This document shows positions 9,490 to 22,094 of a stretch of DNA of 64,000 nucleotides, one piece after another (positions within the stretch are counted from its first letter, which is position 1; every line of letters begins with the position of its first letter). The stretch is from NCBI GenBank assembly GCA_001414485.1, contig LLEY01000174.1, positions 58,064 through 122,063 of the forward strand, in the 5' to 3' direction. The position numbers were made by a program, and so were the translations under genes. Origin of the DNA: Calycina herbarum (Eukaryota; Ascomycota; Leotiomycetes; Helotiales; Pezizellaceae). The notes below the pieces were generated by a model, which saw only the letters and a program-made list of their open reading frames with translations, made no database searches and had not been told where the DNA came from.

Positions 9490-12400
9490 GCTTATTCGTA
9501 AGCTTTATATTACGACTGAATCGTCTATTAGATAATCGTAATCGTCTATTCCGTCTTCCTACGCTCGTATCCAGCTTTGTAAAGCCCTTAGCGGACCAGC
9601 GCGGGCTAGATTAGTAAGGTGAAAATCGCGTAATTTGTATAGATAATACTTAAAATTCGAGGCCGGATACTACTATAGATTAGGGTTATAGCCTAACTAT
9701 TAAACCCTATATTAGAGCTTTTTACGAACTGCTTTTATAGCTAAGACTTCTTCTACTTTCTACTCTTCCTAATCTGTAACCTATATTAGCAGAGGTGGTT
9801 CGTTTACCTATCTAGGTAACGGATCTATAGCGGCTTTACAGAGCAGTGACGGGTGGAATACAGGGTGTATACGGAAGTGGTCTAGTAGTTCGAGCTGGAA
9901 AGAGTGTCCTTTGCAGGCTATAATCTAGAACAGACCCTCGTTTTATCTATCTAGCTTATAGCTTAGCCGGTCTATCTTCTAATTACGAGTCGATACCTAA
10001 ACAAAGTCGTCTACGTTAAAGTCTACTGCTCTTCGAATCCGGTTCGCGGACCTTATATAGCGGTCTTATACTTTACTAACTAATTCCTTTACTATAGTCT
10101 AAGTATCGTATATTCTCTATATAAGTGCCTCTACATCGGTCTAGTTAAGCTGTTCGTAGACTGTTATAGATTTATTTAGATAGTTCTAATTAAAGGACGT
10201 AGTAGCTACGTATCTGTTAATTACTTTAAAAGGCGAGAGCCTACCTAGACTCTCGTATAGAAGTGTAAGCTAAGCGTAGTTTAGAATAGGGACAAGTTCG
10301 CTCTAGTTATTCTAATAGTAACTAATAAAAGGCTATAAGCGTTGATTAATCTATTAGTTTATAATTTCAGTTTATCTATTAGTTTATAGGTAGAAAGCAG
10401 TAGATAGCTTAAGCTTTATACTAAGGATTCTATAGAATTTAGACTAGAAAGAAGAAATAAACTATAGTCTATAGTTTAAAATAATACTTTATAGATAGCC
10501 GTAGGTTCGATAGATCTATATAACGTATATTCGAGCTATATCTCGAGCTATAACTGTCTTTAGATAGAGGATCGAGACTAATTACTTAGTTAGGCGATCT
10601 ATAACTACCTATAAGGTATCGTAACCTTGTTTATTAGTAGGGAAAGACTTATAGTCTATAGTAATATACTGCTAGAGACGTTCTAGAACTAGTAATAGGT
10701 ATAAAAACCTAGGTTTACAGTCGCGAGAAACCGTAGCACGTCGACAGTCTCCGTAGTTACTAATATAAGTTTCTACGGACGTCTGTAAACCTTTCTACTA
10801 GTATCTACGGGCGAGGATAGCTACCGTCTTTGTCTATCTAGGGTAAGCCGTAGATACTTATACGTAAGCCTCACGGATTAGGTCCGTCTATAAGGTGCCT
10901 TAATCAGGAACTACGAGTCTCTTTTACTAAAGAAGTAAGCCGTTCTCTATTATCTAGTTTTAGTACCCGCGGGTAGCTTTCGTTCGGTCGTCTTCTAAGT
11001 CCGAAGAGTTACGGTTAGTAGTAAGTAACTGGTTAATAAGGTTAAGCAAGAGTTCTAAGGTAACTAGGGCTAACGTTATAGGAGGTTCTAATTAAGTAGT
11101 AATACGTAGATTCAACTAATTAGACGTAAACAAGGTTTGTTATTTTATAGACGCTTTTAGGTTATTCTATAGATTAACGTCTTAGTCTTAGCGTATTAGC
11201 GTATTCGTTTTCTCGTTCTATTTACTAGATTAAAACGTAATTATAAAATAGAACTCTAATAGAAACTCTGCCTATCTCGCTTACCGCTAGTTCAAGGTTT
11301 TAGAGGTTATAAAGTACTCTAAAGCCTTGTAATCGGTGAAGACCTTAATCTAGGAGCTAGTCTAAGTAAGATCCGCTCGCTATTATCCGAAAGAGCGTAT
11401 AATAGCTAACATCTCCTTATCGTAGATTTGGTAGTTTAGCTTAGCAGGGTTTATCGTCTTCGAGAAGTAATCTACAAGTCTCTACGGTTCGGTTTCAGAT
11501 ATACGTTGTAATATTATAGCTATAACTACTCTATTAGAAGTGTCAGTCTTAACTATAGTCTCTAAATCAGCTATAAAGTAGTATAAGAGAAGAGCGGTAA
11601 CTAAGGCTTCTTTTAACGTATTAAAAGCCTTCTTATATTCTAAGTCGAACTTAAACAGTACTTCCTTACCTATAAGATAGTTTAGTAGACGAGTAATCCG
11701 TCTATAATCCTGAATAAAACGTCGGTAGAAGTTATAAAAACCTAGGAAGGACTAGATACTCTTAATAGTACTAGGATATTTCTAGGAAACGATTACTAAG
11801 ATCTTCTCTAGGTCGACTTCGATTCCGTCTATAGAGATAATAAAACTAAGGTACTTTATATAAGTAACGTAGAACTCTGTCTTCTTAATATCTACTTATA
11901 GCCCAGCTTTACAGAGCCGTTCTAAGACCTTACAGACGTGTTTAACGTATTCGAGCTTATTATTAGAGTATATAAGAATGTCGTTAAGGTAAGCTATATA
12001 AAAGTTATTAAGATATTCTATAAGAATACTATTTATATACCTCTAGTACGTAGTAGAACCGTTAGTTAAGCCGAAAGGTAATACCTTATATTTAAACGTG
12101 CTATAACAGGTCTAAAAGGTTATAAGTTCTTCCGACTCTAGTTCTATATATATACGGTTAAAAGCTTAACAAATGTTAAGCTTTATAAGGATTTTAGTAC
12201 TAGTAATTTATATAAGAGTTTCGTCGATTAGCAGAAGAGAGTACTAGTTCTTACGAGTAAGATTATTAAGTTTCTAGTAGTCGACATAGAGCTATAAGCT
12301 TCTGTTAGACTTCTTTATAAACAGTACTAGAGAGGCGAAAGGGGCGTGGCTAGGAATAATAAACTTTTTATCGAGGTTATCGAGGATATACTACTTTATA

Positions 12401-14850
12401 GCTAGAAGTTCCTTAGTCGTTATCCTATATAACGAGTTATATAATAGAGTATTCGGATCTATAAGTTCGATCTAGTAGTCGACTTAGTTTCGTAGTAAGG
12501 GAAGCTCGTCTAAAGCTCTCTTTAAAAAGACATCCTTAAAGTCTATATATTCCTAGTAAACGTTCTATTCTACTAGTTATTCGTCTAAAGTGTAATCTAC
12601 TAAAGAGAGCTCTATACGTAACCTGTCTATAAGAGCATAGTCGATCTCTTATAAGCTAGTAAAGAAGACTTCGTTATTACGCTTTTAAAAGTTAAGTTTA
12701 AAAGCAGCAGCTCTAATATAATAGATATTAATAGCGAAGTCTTCCGTAGGTTTATAGATATCCGTAAGCGAGCTTATAGCTGCTTTATAGTTTATAACTA
12801 AACGTTTTCCTAAGAAGGATCGACGACGTTGTTAGCGGTTAGGAATAAGGACCTATATTCTATTCTAGGTAGAGACGAGGTCTTACTAAAAGCTTTTGTC
12901 TAGAATTTCCTCGAGAGTAACTAGTAGTAGGGTTTAGCACTAGCTTCGAGGTAGTATCGAATAGATTAATATAGGTTCCTCTATAGTATTCTAGCAGAGG
13001 TCGCGGTTCTCTATATCCTCCTAAGCCTAGAGGTCTAGTAAGGAGATAGTTATCGATTCCCTAGTAATAGGTACTAAGTGATCGAATTAACGAACTAGAG
13101 GAAGGGATTCTAGCTACTTAATCTTATAGCTACGGACTGCTAACTTTACGTTTACGTCTATAAGCTATTAATAGCTGATAATAATATCGTATCTACTAAT
13201 ATTAGTAATTAGAAAGGGTGTATTAGTAAACTATCGTCTGTTAATACTTAGTATTAAGCGAATAACGCGAGTAATCGCTAGTCCTTTATATCTATTAAAC
13301 CCTGTAATTAATATTATATATAATAGCTTTTCCGTAGCCTATCTATAATATTAACTTAACTAGTCGGCTAAAGCTATATAAATAAATAGCTATCTATTCG
13401 CTCTAGTATTAATAAGTCTAGTAGTATTAAAAGCATATCTATTCTTAATTAAAATATATATAGTTATAAAAGCCTTTCCGCCTATTATATAACTTAGATT
13501 AAGAGGTTAAGATCTAAGTTTATTTTACTCTAAAGAGGAGACTTGCTTTAGAGCTGTTCTTTTCCTAAGTTCTTATAGACGAGTTCCTCGTTAGCCGATT
13601 CTTCTCCAGACGCTTATAGTCTATAAGAGTCTATAAGCCAGTTTTCAGCGTCTTCTAATAGCTTAATAGCTATAGAGGGTTTTCAAGGAAGAGGGCATTT
13701 ACTAGCGTAGTACCTAGGTTTATTATAATTATAATAGATAATATCTACTATATCCTAGACAGGAGTCGTACTCTTACGAGTAGGCAAAGGAGTCTTACGG
13801 TCCGTAACTAGAGAGTAACAGACTAGGCTTTAGGTTAGCGGATAACCAATAGTAGTACGTAGAGCCGGAAGTTAGTAAGTTAATTCGTAGCTGGTAGGGA
13901 AACCTCTTATAAGTAGGCAGCGGTTGTAGTAAGCTATAAGACGTTCCTTAATAGTTACTCTATCTTAATAGACAGAGTAATAGCAGTTATATAACTAGTT
14001 AAAGGTTGCTAAGATAATTCAAACTAGTAAGATACTTACTTAGAGAGCTAGCGTAAGCTTCTAGTATAAATCTTCGGACCACTTACTTAACAGGATATAA
14101 GCCTTAGTTACAAAGCTTAAGAAGGTTGCTTTAAACATAGTAAAAGTCTTATCCTCTTATATTAAGAGTTTACAGAAGACCTTATAGGCCTCTATAGCTT
14201 CGTTACTATCTACGAACAAGGTATCTAGATATATAAGTATATCTATAACGTCTATAAATAAGGTAGGGGAACCGAAATCTATCTATGGTTCTAGGTGCTC
14301 TTATACTACGCCGGAAGTAGCTATAAAGACGAAGGTAAGTTTATCTTATTCGTTCTTAAAGAGGTTCTTTCTTATTTTACTAGCTAGGATAATCCGCCAG
14401 GCCTTATATAACAGGGAGATGCCGTTCTTAAGTTTCTCGCTATCTTAGAACTTATAAGCAGAATTATTAGAACTAAATCGGGAATAGGAGAAGTCAGTAG
14501 TAGCCTCTTAGAGAGCTTACGTATACTCGCGGCTCGGGAGAGGGTTGTTAAAGTGGTTTATAAGCAACGGGGTTTGATAGAGTTACGTATATAAAGAGAG
14601 GATTTTAGCCTATAAACGAATGTTTTCGTCTATAGAAGGCTCGCTTATTATAGGGGAGGTAGGCGAGGGAGGGGCGACTCTAGAGGTGTTATCTAGTTGT
14701 TAAGGCTCGGTTCGAGACGAGCTAGTAGATGTCTTCTCTTTTCTACTACGACTACTTCAAGTGTCGGCTATTATATTATTAGAAAGAAAGGAGGAGAAGG
14801 TAGAGAGAGGTTGTAAAAAAGGTTATATAGGCTATTACAGGCGTGTCTTT
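9490..14850 (-). pseudogene. gag-pol of element E, RIP-inactivated
   Basis: Read from high to low coordinates. Gag is about 14850-13600, with a zinc knuckle near 13735-13685 in which cysteines read as tyrosine (YNYNKPRYYASKCP). The protease active site near 13445-13405 reads LINTRAN where LIDTGAN is usual. The reverse transcriptase catalytic box at 11991-11980 reads YLND instead of YLDD. RNase H lies about 11650-11200 (KTDTSN...; NYQIYDKEMLAII). Integrase is about 11000-10100. A C-terminal chromodomain lies about 9770-9570 (EEVLAIKAVRKKLQYRVQ... YPASNFK). Frequent TAG/TAA codons and the changed catalytic residues rule out function. Confidence 0.85.
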
Positions 14851-15042
14851 CGAGGAGATAAGTTGTTACAGATATAGAGATACTTAAGAGATCCGTTTAT
14901 AAGAAGAGAGACTATTATAGGCAGAGGAGGAGAGTTGTAATTATACTATTACAAGTGTAAGATCTTCTAGCTATTATAAGCGTAGAATCTAGTCGATATT
15001 ATAATCCTTTATAAGGAGTAAAAAGAGTTAAGCTTTAAATAA

Positions 15043-15274
15043 TATTATAATCTATATCTAAAGGCAAAGGCATAAGAGTATATATATATATATTCGAGAA
15101 TTTAAAGCTATAATTCTAAGAATAAGAGAATATAGAATATATACTCTACGAAAAAGAGGTATTCCTACTAACTATAAAGAGCCTTTAATCTCGTTATAAA
15201 TCCGTCCAAGCGTTGCGGCTCTGACGGTCACGTGTAGGACCGAGAATCACGTGTTACGGACCAGCGCCGTAATA
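15043..15274 (-). repeat. E 5' LTR
   Basis: 232 bp, equal in length to 9237-9468. It ends in CCGTAATA next to TSD ATAAC, after which the interrupted B2 LTR resumes. Confidence 0.88.
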
Positions 15275-15279
15275 ATAAC

Positions 15280-15734
15280 GAAACTTAAACGAACTAAACA
15301 AAGATAACTAAGTCTCGAAGATTAGTATATAGGTAAGAAGTATAGATACGCCGGGTTGTTTACTTAGAAGTAAACTCGTTACTTATATCAAAGATATTAA
15401 ATAAGATAATAAGATTAATAACTAAAGTTAAGTATAAAGCTCCTATCTAATAGTAGACGTGCTAGTCTTATATAGAACCTTCGTTTATATTAGAGTCCTG
15501 CTTAGTAGAAGTCTTAAAGATAGAGTCCGATTCTATTTCTAGAGCTTCTTAAAACTAGACTCTATTACCTAACTACTTCTAACTAAGTTATATAATATAA
15601 CTGTAATAAGATCCCTAGGATTATATATCCTTTTATATTTAATCCCTTCTTCCTTTTAGAGTTATAATAGTATTGTTCTATTAGAGCGTCGCCTAGACTT
15701 CACTTATTTACGTACTAGCACGTGATTCGTAACA
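15280..15734 (-). repeat. B2 3' LTR, main part
   Basis: The remainder of the LTR begun at 9231. It ends CGTGATTCGTAACA at 15734. It aligns with 36419-36880 throughout, including a stretch of about 150 bp (roughly 15470-15620) that has no counterpart in the LTRs of B1 and B3. Confidence 0.82.
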
Positions 15735-15826
15735 CTATTCTCTTCTTAGCCTAGTATATCCCTATACTAGAATATAACTCTGAAATTCGTTATTATAAAG
15801 ATATTATTCTTCTCTTATATATAAAC

Positions 15827-16360
15827 ATGTCCTTCTCTTATATTAAACGAAAAGAGTATCTAGCTCTTACTATACGAATCGAATCTATATAACGTCTAGT
15901 AGAGACTTATTCTTTTTATTAAAAATAATCTTATTACTGTTTCCTAGAGCTTTCTAAATCCTCTTAATATTTTAAGTATATTTAGTTAAAAAGATCTTAT
16001 AATAGTTCTAGTTATCTCGACATTCCTTCTCCTAGACCTTAAAAACCTATATATTAATTTTTCTTTAGTCTTTTATATAAACGGTTCTCTATTACTCCTC
16101 CGAGTCCTTCTCTCTTAAGTCCTCCTCTTAAATCCTCGTCTTCTTAGTTCTCTATCTTTAAGATAGCTTCTTTTATTAAGCAGGTGTTTTCTAATAATAT
16201 TTCTTTATCTAACTCTAGTTCTAAGTTCTAGGCAGCCTTAGGTTTTATTAGTAGAATTCCTAAAGTTATACTAGGTAATAGTTAAGGTTGTTTTTTAGCT
16301 TCTAAGTGTTTTCTAAGTATAGGTAATCTAACTATTTAATTTAATATTTAACTTATCTTC
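15827..16360 (+). pseudogene. Antisense cysteine-rich/coiled-coil frame of B2
   Basis: This frame lies between pol and the 3' LTR and reads opposite to gag-pol. It starts ATG TCC TTC TCT (MSFSYIKRKEYLALTIRIES) and continues, with TAA/TAG interruptions, through LVETYSFY, a Cys-containing segment (CFLELSKSS.. about 15950) and a Ser/Pro-rich part. The N-terminal pattern resembles short fungal proteins that I recall as common hypotheticals with a cysteine-rich start followed by a coiled coil; this link is from memory. It occupies the same place as the antisense frames in B1 and B3 but differs in sequence. Confidence 0.45.
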
Positions 16361-16457
16361 TAATAAGTTTATAGTTAAGAATTCTCTTAACTTTATATTT
16401 AACGTTTAGGTTTCCTAGTTGAATTTCTATAAATAGAGCTAGTAGGGCTCCTAGTAG

Positions 16458-16786
16458 TGTTACGGACCTGGCCACCGCCGAGCACGTGACTCGCGTACGG
16501 CTGCTCGCCGGCGTCTACAAAGCCTGCTATTCCTAGCCTAGCCTAGAACCATTCCTACCTAGGCTAGGAACTATTTCTATAAACGGATCGACATTCTTAT
16601 AACTTATCGATTCCTTAGCTATCTCTATATTATAGGACCTCTAGAAGTCTCCTCTTTCCTTCTCTTCTCTTCTATAGCTTTAGATCTTTAATTAAACTAC
16701 CTCTTACTTCTCTAATTATCTGCTATACCTATATATACTATAGATAAGGATAACTACTAGAGGGCTAGTAGATTAGGTTTATTATA
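16458..16786 (+). repeat. A1 5' LTR
   Basis: 329 bp, TGTTACGGACC...TTATTATA. The first 110 bp or so are GC-rich and keep many CA and TG dinucleotides (GGCCACC, GAGCACGTGAC), while the rest is heavily RIP-mutated. Confidence 0.9.
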
Positions 16787-16849
16787 TTATCTAAAGCTCT
16801 CTTCTTCTCTCTATTTACTACTACTCCTAGGAAGGATTAGAATATCTGT

Positions 16850-17975
16850 TACGATTCTAACATAATACCTATAGTCTATATAAACCGTCTATAGATACTA
16901 CCGGCGTCTTATACAGCCCTGTATACCCGCGCCTACTACCGCGTATAAGAGCCTAGGGCTCTTCTACCTATACTCTCTATTCTTATAACTAAGTCGTCTA
17001 CAACGATATCTACTAACCAGTCTACGGACGCTTAATAGCTCGCTATAGCTCTAAAACAGGTCCGCCTACTACGAGAATAACTAGACAACGTCTATACCCC
17101 TTTATAAGGGAATACTCTATCTAAAACTAGATAACACAGGTCGTTTACAGTTAAGCTTAAGAATACTAAGCCTCTAATAGATAGCTCGTCTCTAACCTTC
17201 GATAACTAGAAGATCTAGATTAAGGATAAGTTCTTTATCAACGCCTCTATGTTTAAGCTAGAGGAAGTAAAGATAGCTTACGTTTTTAACTATATAGCTA
17301 ATATTACTTAGAAGTATCTCGTACTCTGTTACTAGAAGGGACCTAAGCTGTTTTAGTCTATAAAAGAAATAATTATATATCTTATAGATATCCTAGAGAA
17401 CCTGTTTAAAGCGTAGAATGCCTATATCGAATTCCGCCGGCTTATTATAAGAGATAATAAGACTTTCGTAACCTTCTATACTCGCTTCTTATACCTTATA
17501 AGCACTAGACAGATCTCAACAGACGACTTATAGCCCGACTTATATAACAAGCTTATACTACCTCTATAACAGTCCGTCTTACTATTCTTAGACGTCCTAC
17601 TCTTAAGTACAGCCCTAGTAAACAAGTGTCGACTTGTTAATAAGAACTTACGAAGACTTTAGCTCTATAGAAGCAACTTATAGACCGCTCGTCTTATCCT
17701 CTAGCCTATAACTGCTACTACTACCTCCTGCCTAGCTAGAACTTTTACTACTACTTAAACTATGTTCTATATAACCTCCCCTACCCCGGCCCCCCGCCTT
17801 TATAGACTATTACGTAAACCAACGCCTGCTTATAAGGAACCGGACGACGCCTGCTTTAAGTATAAGAGGATTAGACACTATATCTATAAATGCCCTAAGA
17901 ACTCTAAGCTTATTACAGACGTTAATAAGCTTACGGAGCCTACGTTCGACTTAGAACAGTCGGAAAACGACTAAG
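16850..17975 (+). pseudogene. gag of A1, with open zinc-knuckle fragment
   Basis: A stop-interrupted gag. The recognisable core is FDNWKIWIKDKFFINASMF near 17200-17250, then FVTFYTRFLYLIST near 17465. The last part (17762-17974) happens to be open for 70 codons and contains the zinc knuckle CFKYKRIRHYIYKCPKNS, in which the second Cys reads Tyr. In A2 the matching knuckle has the opposite damage (first Cys reads Tyr, second intact), so the ancestral pattern was a normal CCHC knuckle. Confidence 0.75.
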
Positions 17976-18079
17976 TCTAAGGAAAGTCTCCTCTCTAAGC
18001 TTGCTTTACTAAGGTTCTAGCTAGTTAGCTATTAATCTAAGTTAGCTACTTAGAGGAAAACAGTTCACGGTCTCTTATA

Positions 18080-21000
18080 ACTTAGTCTATAATAGATACG
18101 GATTTAAAACCTCTGCTCTAGCTAATACTAGAGTAAACAGCTTTGTACTTATTAGTATAAAGTTCGCTTAAGAGCTGGCTCGCTTCTTCTCTTTAACTAT
18201 TTATACTCTTCCTACTCCTATTATAGTTCGCGGCTTTGATAGACAGAGTCGACAGTCTACGGACCGTTATATTATTCTTTACTTATATATAGACAGCTAT
18301 AAACAGTACAACGTCCCTATAGTCCTCCTTAATACTAGCTATTAGAACCTTATTCTTAGGCGTATATAGTTTAACTAGCTTAACGTATAACTCAACCCCC
18401 GCCAGCGACGACTTATATAGCTCGCGGATCTCTCTCCTTCTTCTAACCTTGTCTAGCTACGCCTCCTAGATCCTAGGATCCTATAGACTTAGCTCTTAAA
18501 CCTAGATTACTAAGCTAACGCGGATCGCCGCGATTAGACCCTAGAAGAACAGGTCGTATACAAATACTAGGAAGACCTGTAACTATCTATAAGCCTTATC
18601 GACAAGCTGCTAGTCCCTCGGATCCTGGCGCGCCCGCCTACTACACCCCTAGCCGTACGTTATAGCGAGTACTAGGACTGCTAAAACAACTTACGAAATA
18701 TAAACCACGCTCTTATAGGTTTAGATATCTATAAAGCCTCTATAACACGCCTAAAACGTGTACGCCTCGACCTACTACTAGTAGATATCGCTGTTATTAG
18801 TACTGCTATATATCGCTATAACCTATAAGATACTAAAGCTACAGCCTTTAATACCTCTCTTTATAAGATCGATTACTTAATAGAAAAAAAGCTTATAGAT
18901 TAAAAAGACGACTTACAGGTCTAAGAAAGCCTCCTTAGAGCCTACTAGGATCTTGTAAACGTTTTCTCTAAAGCTACGTCTAATACTCTTCTCTCTCGTC
19001 AGCTATATAACTATAAGATCGAACTTATAGACGGGAACGTAGACGACTTATCCTATAGCCCCCTCTACTACTAGTTAATAGACGAGCTCCGAGCTATAAA
19101 ACAATACCTTATTAAGAACCTTTATAAAGGTTTTATTAAGGCTAGCTAAGCCCCCTTTACAGCCTCGATTCTCTTTATTAAGAAGTCTAACAGCTCTCTA
19201 CAGTTCTATATTAATTACTATAAGCTGAATAACCTAACTTATAAGAACTAGTATCCTCTTTTATTAATCAACGAAACTCTTACTCGTCTAAGTAAGGCTC
19301 GTATCTTTATAAAGCTAGATATATAATAAGCTTTTTACTAGATTTAGATTAACCCTAAGTCTAAGGAACTAATAACGTTCTAGACCTGTTTATAGAGCTT
19401 ATAAGTATAAAGTTATACCTTTTAGACTAACTAATAGACCTATAACATATTAACGGTTTATAAACGACGTACTCTTTAACTATTTAGACGACTTTTATAC
19501 TACCTACTTTAATAATATTCTTATTTACTTCGAGAACGAGCTAGACTATTAGGAATACGTCTATAAGGTCCTTTTATAGCTTTATAAAGCTAGCTTATAA
19601 GCTAATATTAAGAAATCTAAGTTTAATATTACTTATATAAAGTACCTAGGCTTCTATATAAGTACTAATAGGATTAAAGTAGACTTAGAAAAGACAGAAA
19701 CGATCTATAACTAGGAACGCCTTATTATAGTCTATAGTGTTCAGTCCTTTCTTAGCTTTTATAACTTCTATTAGAAGTTTATTCTTAACTATAGACGAGT
19801 CGTACGCCTATTAACAGCTCTAACTTATAAAGACTAGCCGTTTTAGTAGACACCTACTTATTAGAACGCCTTCTCTAAGCTAAAGGCCTAGCTTATTAAT
19901 ACATCTCTTCTTATATACTTTAATCTGTAATACGAGTCTATAGTTAAGACTGATTTCTTTAACAGCGTCCTTAGTAGTATACTCCTTTAGTTATAGCTAA
20001 GTCAAGAGTAGTACTCTATAGCTTACTTCTCTAAGATAATAATACCTACTAAGATTAACTACCCGATTTATAATAAAGAGATACTAGCTATTATACGTTC
20101 TCTAGAAGCCTAGAGACCTAAGCTTGAAGGGTCTCTATACTAGGTATAGGTTATTTTAGACTATAAAGCTCTCGAGTACTTTATAATAACTAAAGCCTTA
20201 TCTAGCCGACAAGTCTACTAGGCTGAAACCCTCTCTCGATTTAACTTCCTACTTACTTATAAGCCTGGTAGCTAGAATTAAGCGGATTCCCTTACTCGCT
20301 AAGACTAAGAAGCAGATAGTTAAATAGTAATAAAGATATCTACTCGTATACAAGTCCTCTTATAGCCTAAGAATCTCGACTTACGGATTATTACAGACCT
20401 AGACTTAGACCCTTCCGTAGATATTACACCTATTAGAGTAGCCGACAGACTATATAACTTAATTAACGATATCCTATAAGCTAATCGTACGAGTATAGGC
20501 CTTGACGCTCTCTGCTAGTACGCTACAGACGAACGCCCTAGCTAGATAACCTATAACAGCCTCCTACTATACTAAGAACGGCTTGTTCTACCTAAGAACA
20601 ACAATCTTAAAGTATACTTGCTAAGCGAGGTTTATAATCAAGTCTCGGTAGCCTACCTTAGATAATCTAAGACCCTAAAGCTAGTTATAGACTGCTACTA
20701 CTAGCTGTACCTTTATTCAGATATATAACAATTCGTCTATAACTGCTAGACCTACCGTCGCTCTTACGTACTATAAGACCGCCCCCCTAGACTCCTCAAC
20801 CCCTTACCTATCCTAGATCGCCTATAGTAACATATATCAGTTGATTTTAAGGAATTCTCTCCTAATAAGTCTAGGATAGATATAATTATTATCTTTATCT
20901 ACTAGCTAAGTAAGAGATCTGTCTCTATCTCTTACCTAAAAACTACAGACGTAAAAAAGACTACGCGGATCTACCTCGACTATATATAGCGCTATTATAG

Positions 21001-21935
21001 ACCGTCAGATACTATTATCTCTAACCACGGTCTATAATTCGTCTTAGAGTTCTAGTAAGAGTTTAACCAGATCCTAGAAACTAAGATTAAGCTATCTATA
21101 GCCGTATACGTATAAACCGACAGTTAAACTAAGAATATAAACTAGTAGATTAACTAACGCCTTCGCCTGTTTATAAACTACTATTAGAATAACTAGTCTA
21201 AACTAATACCGATTATAGACTACGCTTAAGCTACACTTCCTTAGAACTTAACAACTCTTCTATCTATATAAATCGAGCTTGGTTATATACTACGTACTAG
21301 CTTTAATTAAGTCTACTAGAGCCTAGAAGAGCTAATAAGCGTCTGTAAACAGCTTTTATAAGACGAAGCAGTTGCGTACGTAACCTATATATACAGCGCC
21401 TAGGAAACCGCTTATAAGAGAATCGAGGCTGCTTAGAAACACTAGTATAAGCAAGCAAACAAGCACCGGCGACTAGTAGACTTTGCTATAGGCGACAAGG
21501 TCTATATATCGACAAAGACGTAGAATATAGACCGCCTAAGCTATAAGCTCGACTAGTAGATAGCTAGTCTATATATAGTCCTAGAAAAGGTTAGAAACGC
21601 TTTCTAGGTCGACCTGTCTCTAATAATTAAAATATAGCTTATAATCTCTATAAACAAGCTTTGTAAAGCTCTTAACAATCCGCTACTAGGCTAGCTATAG
21701 GAACTAGGACTACCTATTATAGTTAACAGGTATAACGAATAGGATGTAGACTAAGTACTAGCTTCTAGAAGCTATTATAGAAAATTATAATACCGGGTTT
21801 AATAGATATAAAGTAAGCTAGACCCGGCCTAGTACCTAGCTTCTGACTTTATAAGCTGTCTATATAAGCTTTAAGAGTTTCACGCTCTAAATCCTTCTCT
21901 TCCAGGGCCTCCTAGGTACTTAGTAGAATAGTTAT
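18080..21935 (+). pseudogene. pol of A1 (PR-RT-RH-IN-chromodomain), RIP-inactivated
   Basis: Protease site near 18115-18160 (ALANTRVNSFVLI for a usual ALxDTGAN). Reverse transcriptase starts near 19198 (LQFYINYYKLNNLT). The catalytic box at 19508-19516 is FNN where FDD is expected. RNase H runs about 19930-20290 (SIVKTDFFNSV; INYPIYNKEILAIIRSLE; SRFNFLLTYKPG). The integrase core starts about 20840 (KEFSPNKSR, LSKRSVSISY, DTIISNHG). The C terminus at about 21745-21920 is a chromodomain with the EFHALNPSLPGPPR ending that is typical for this class of fungal Gypsy elements. Stops are frequent in all parts. Confidence 0.85.
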
Positions 21936-22048
21936 AGAGCTAGGAAGATAGTATAGACGAGCTGGAATATTATAAGGATAAGGATAAATTACCTATAGAG
22001 TAGTAGGTTTAGAGCTCGTAGGCGAGCTCTACTTAAAGGGGGGGGTAA

Positions 22049-22094
22049 TGTTATAGACCTGGCCACCGCTGAGCACGTAACTCACGTACAGCTG
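22049..22094 (+). repeat. A1 3' LTR, first 46 bp
   Basis: TGTTATAGACC... up to the insertion of B1. The last five bases, AGCTG (22090-22094), are the B1 TSD. The LTR continues at 28826. Confidence 0.88.

Larger units (their letters stand above)
9237..15274 (-). mobile_element. E: chromodomain Ty3/Gypsy retrotransposon, minus sense
   Basis: 6038 bp with 232-bp LTRs (9237-9468 and 15043-15274) and TSD ATAAC (9232-9236 and 15275-15279). A polypurine tract (AAAAGAGGGGG on the minus strand) abuts the LTR at 9469-9485, which makes the left LTR the 3' LTR. It landed six bases inside the end of the B2 LTR. Gag, protease, reverse transcriptase, RNase H, integrase and chromodomain can be followed in order on the minus strand, all with stops. 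Confidence 0.9.
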
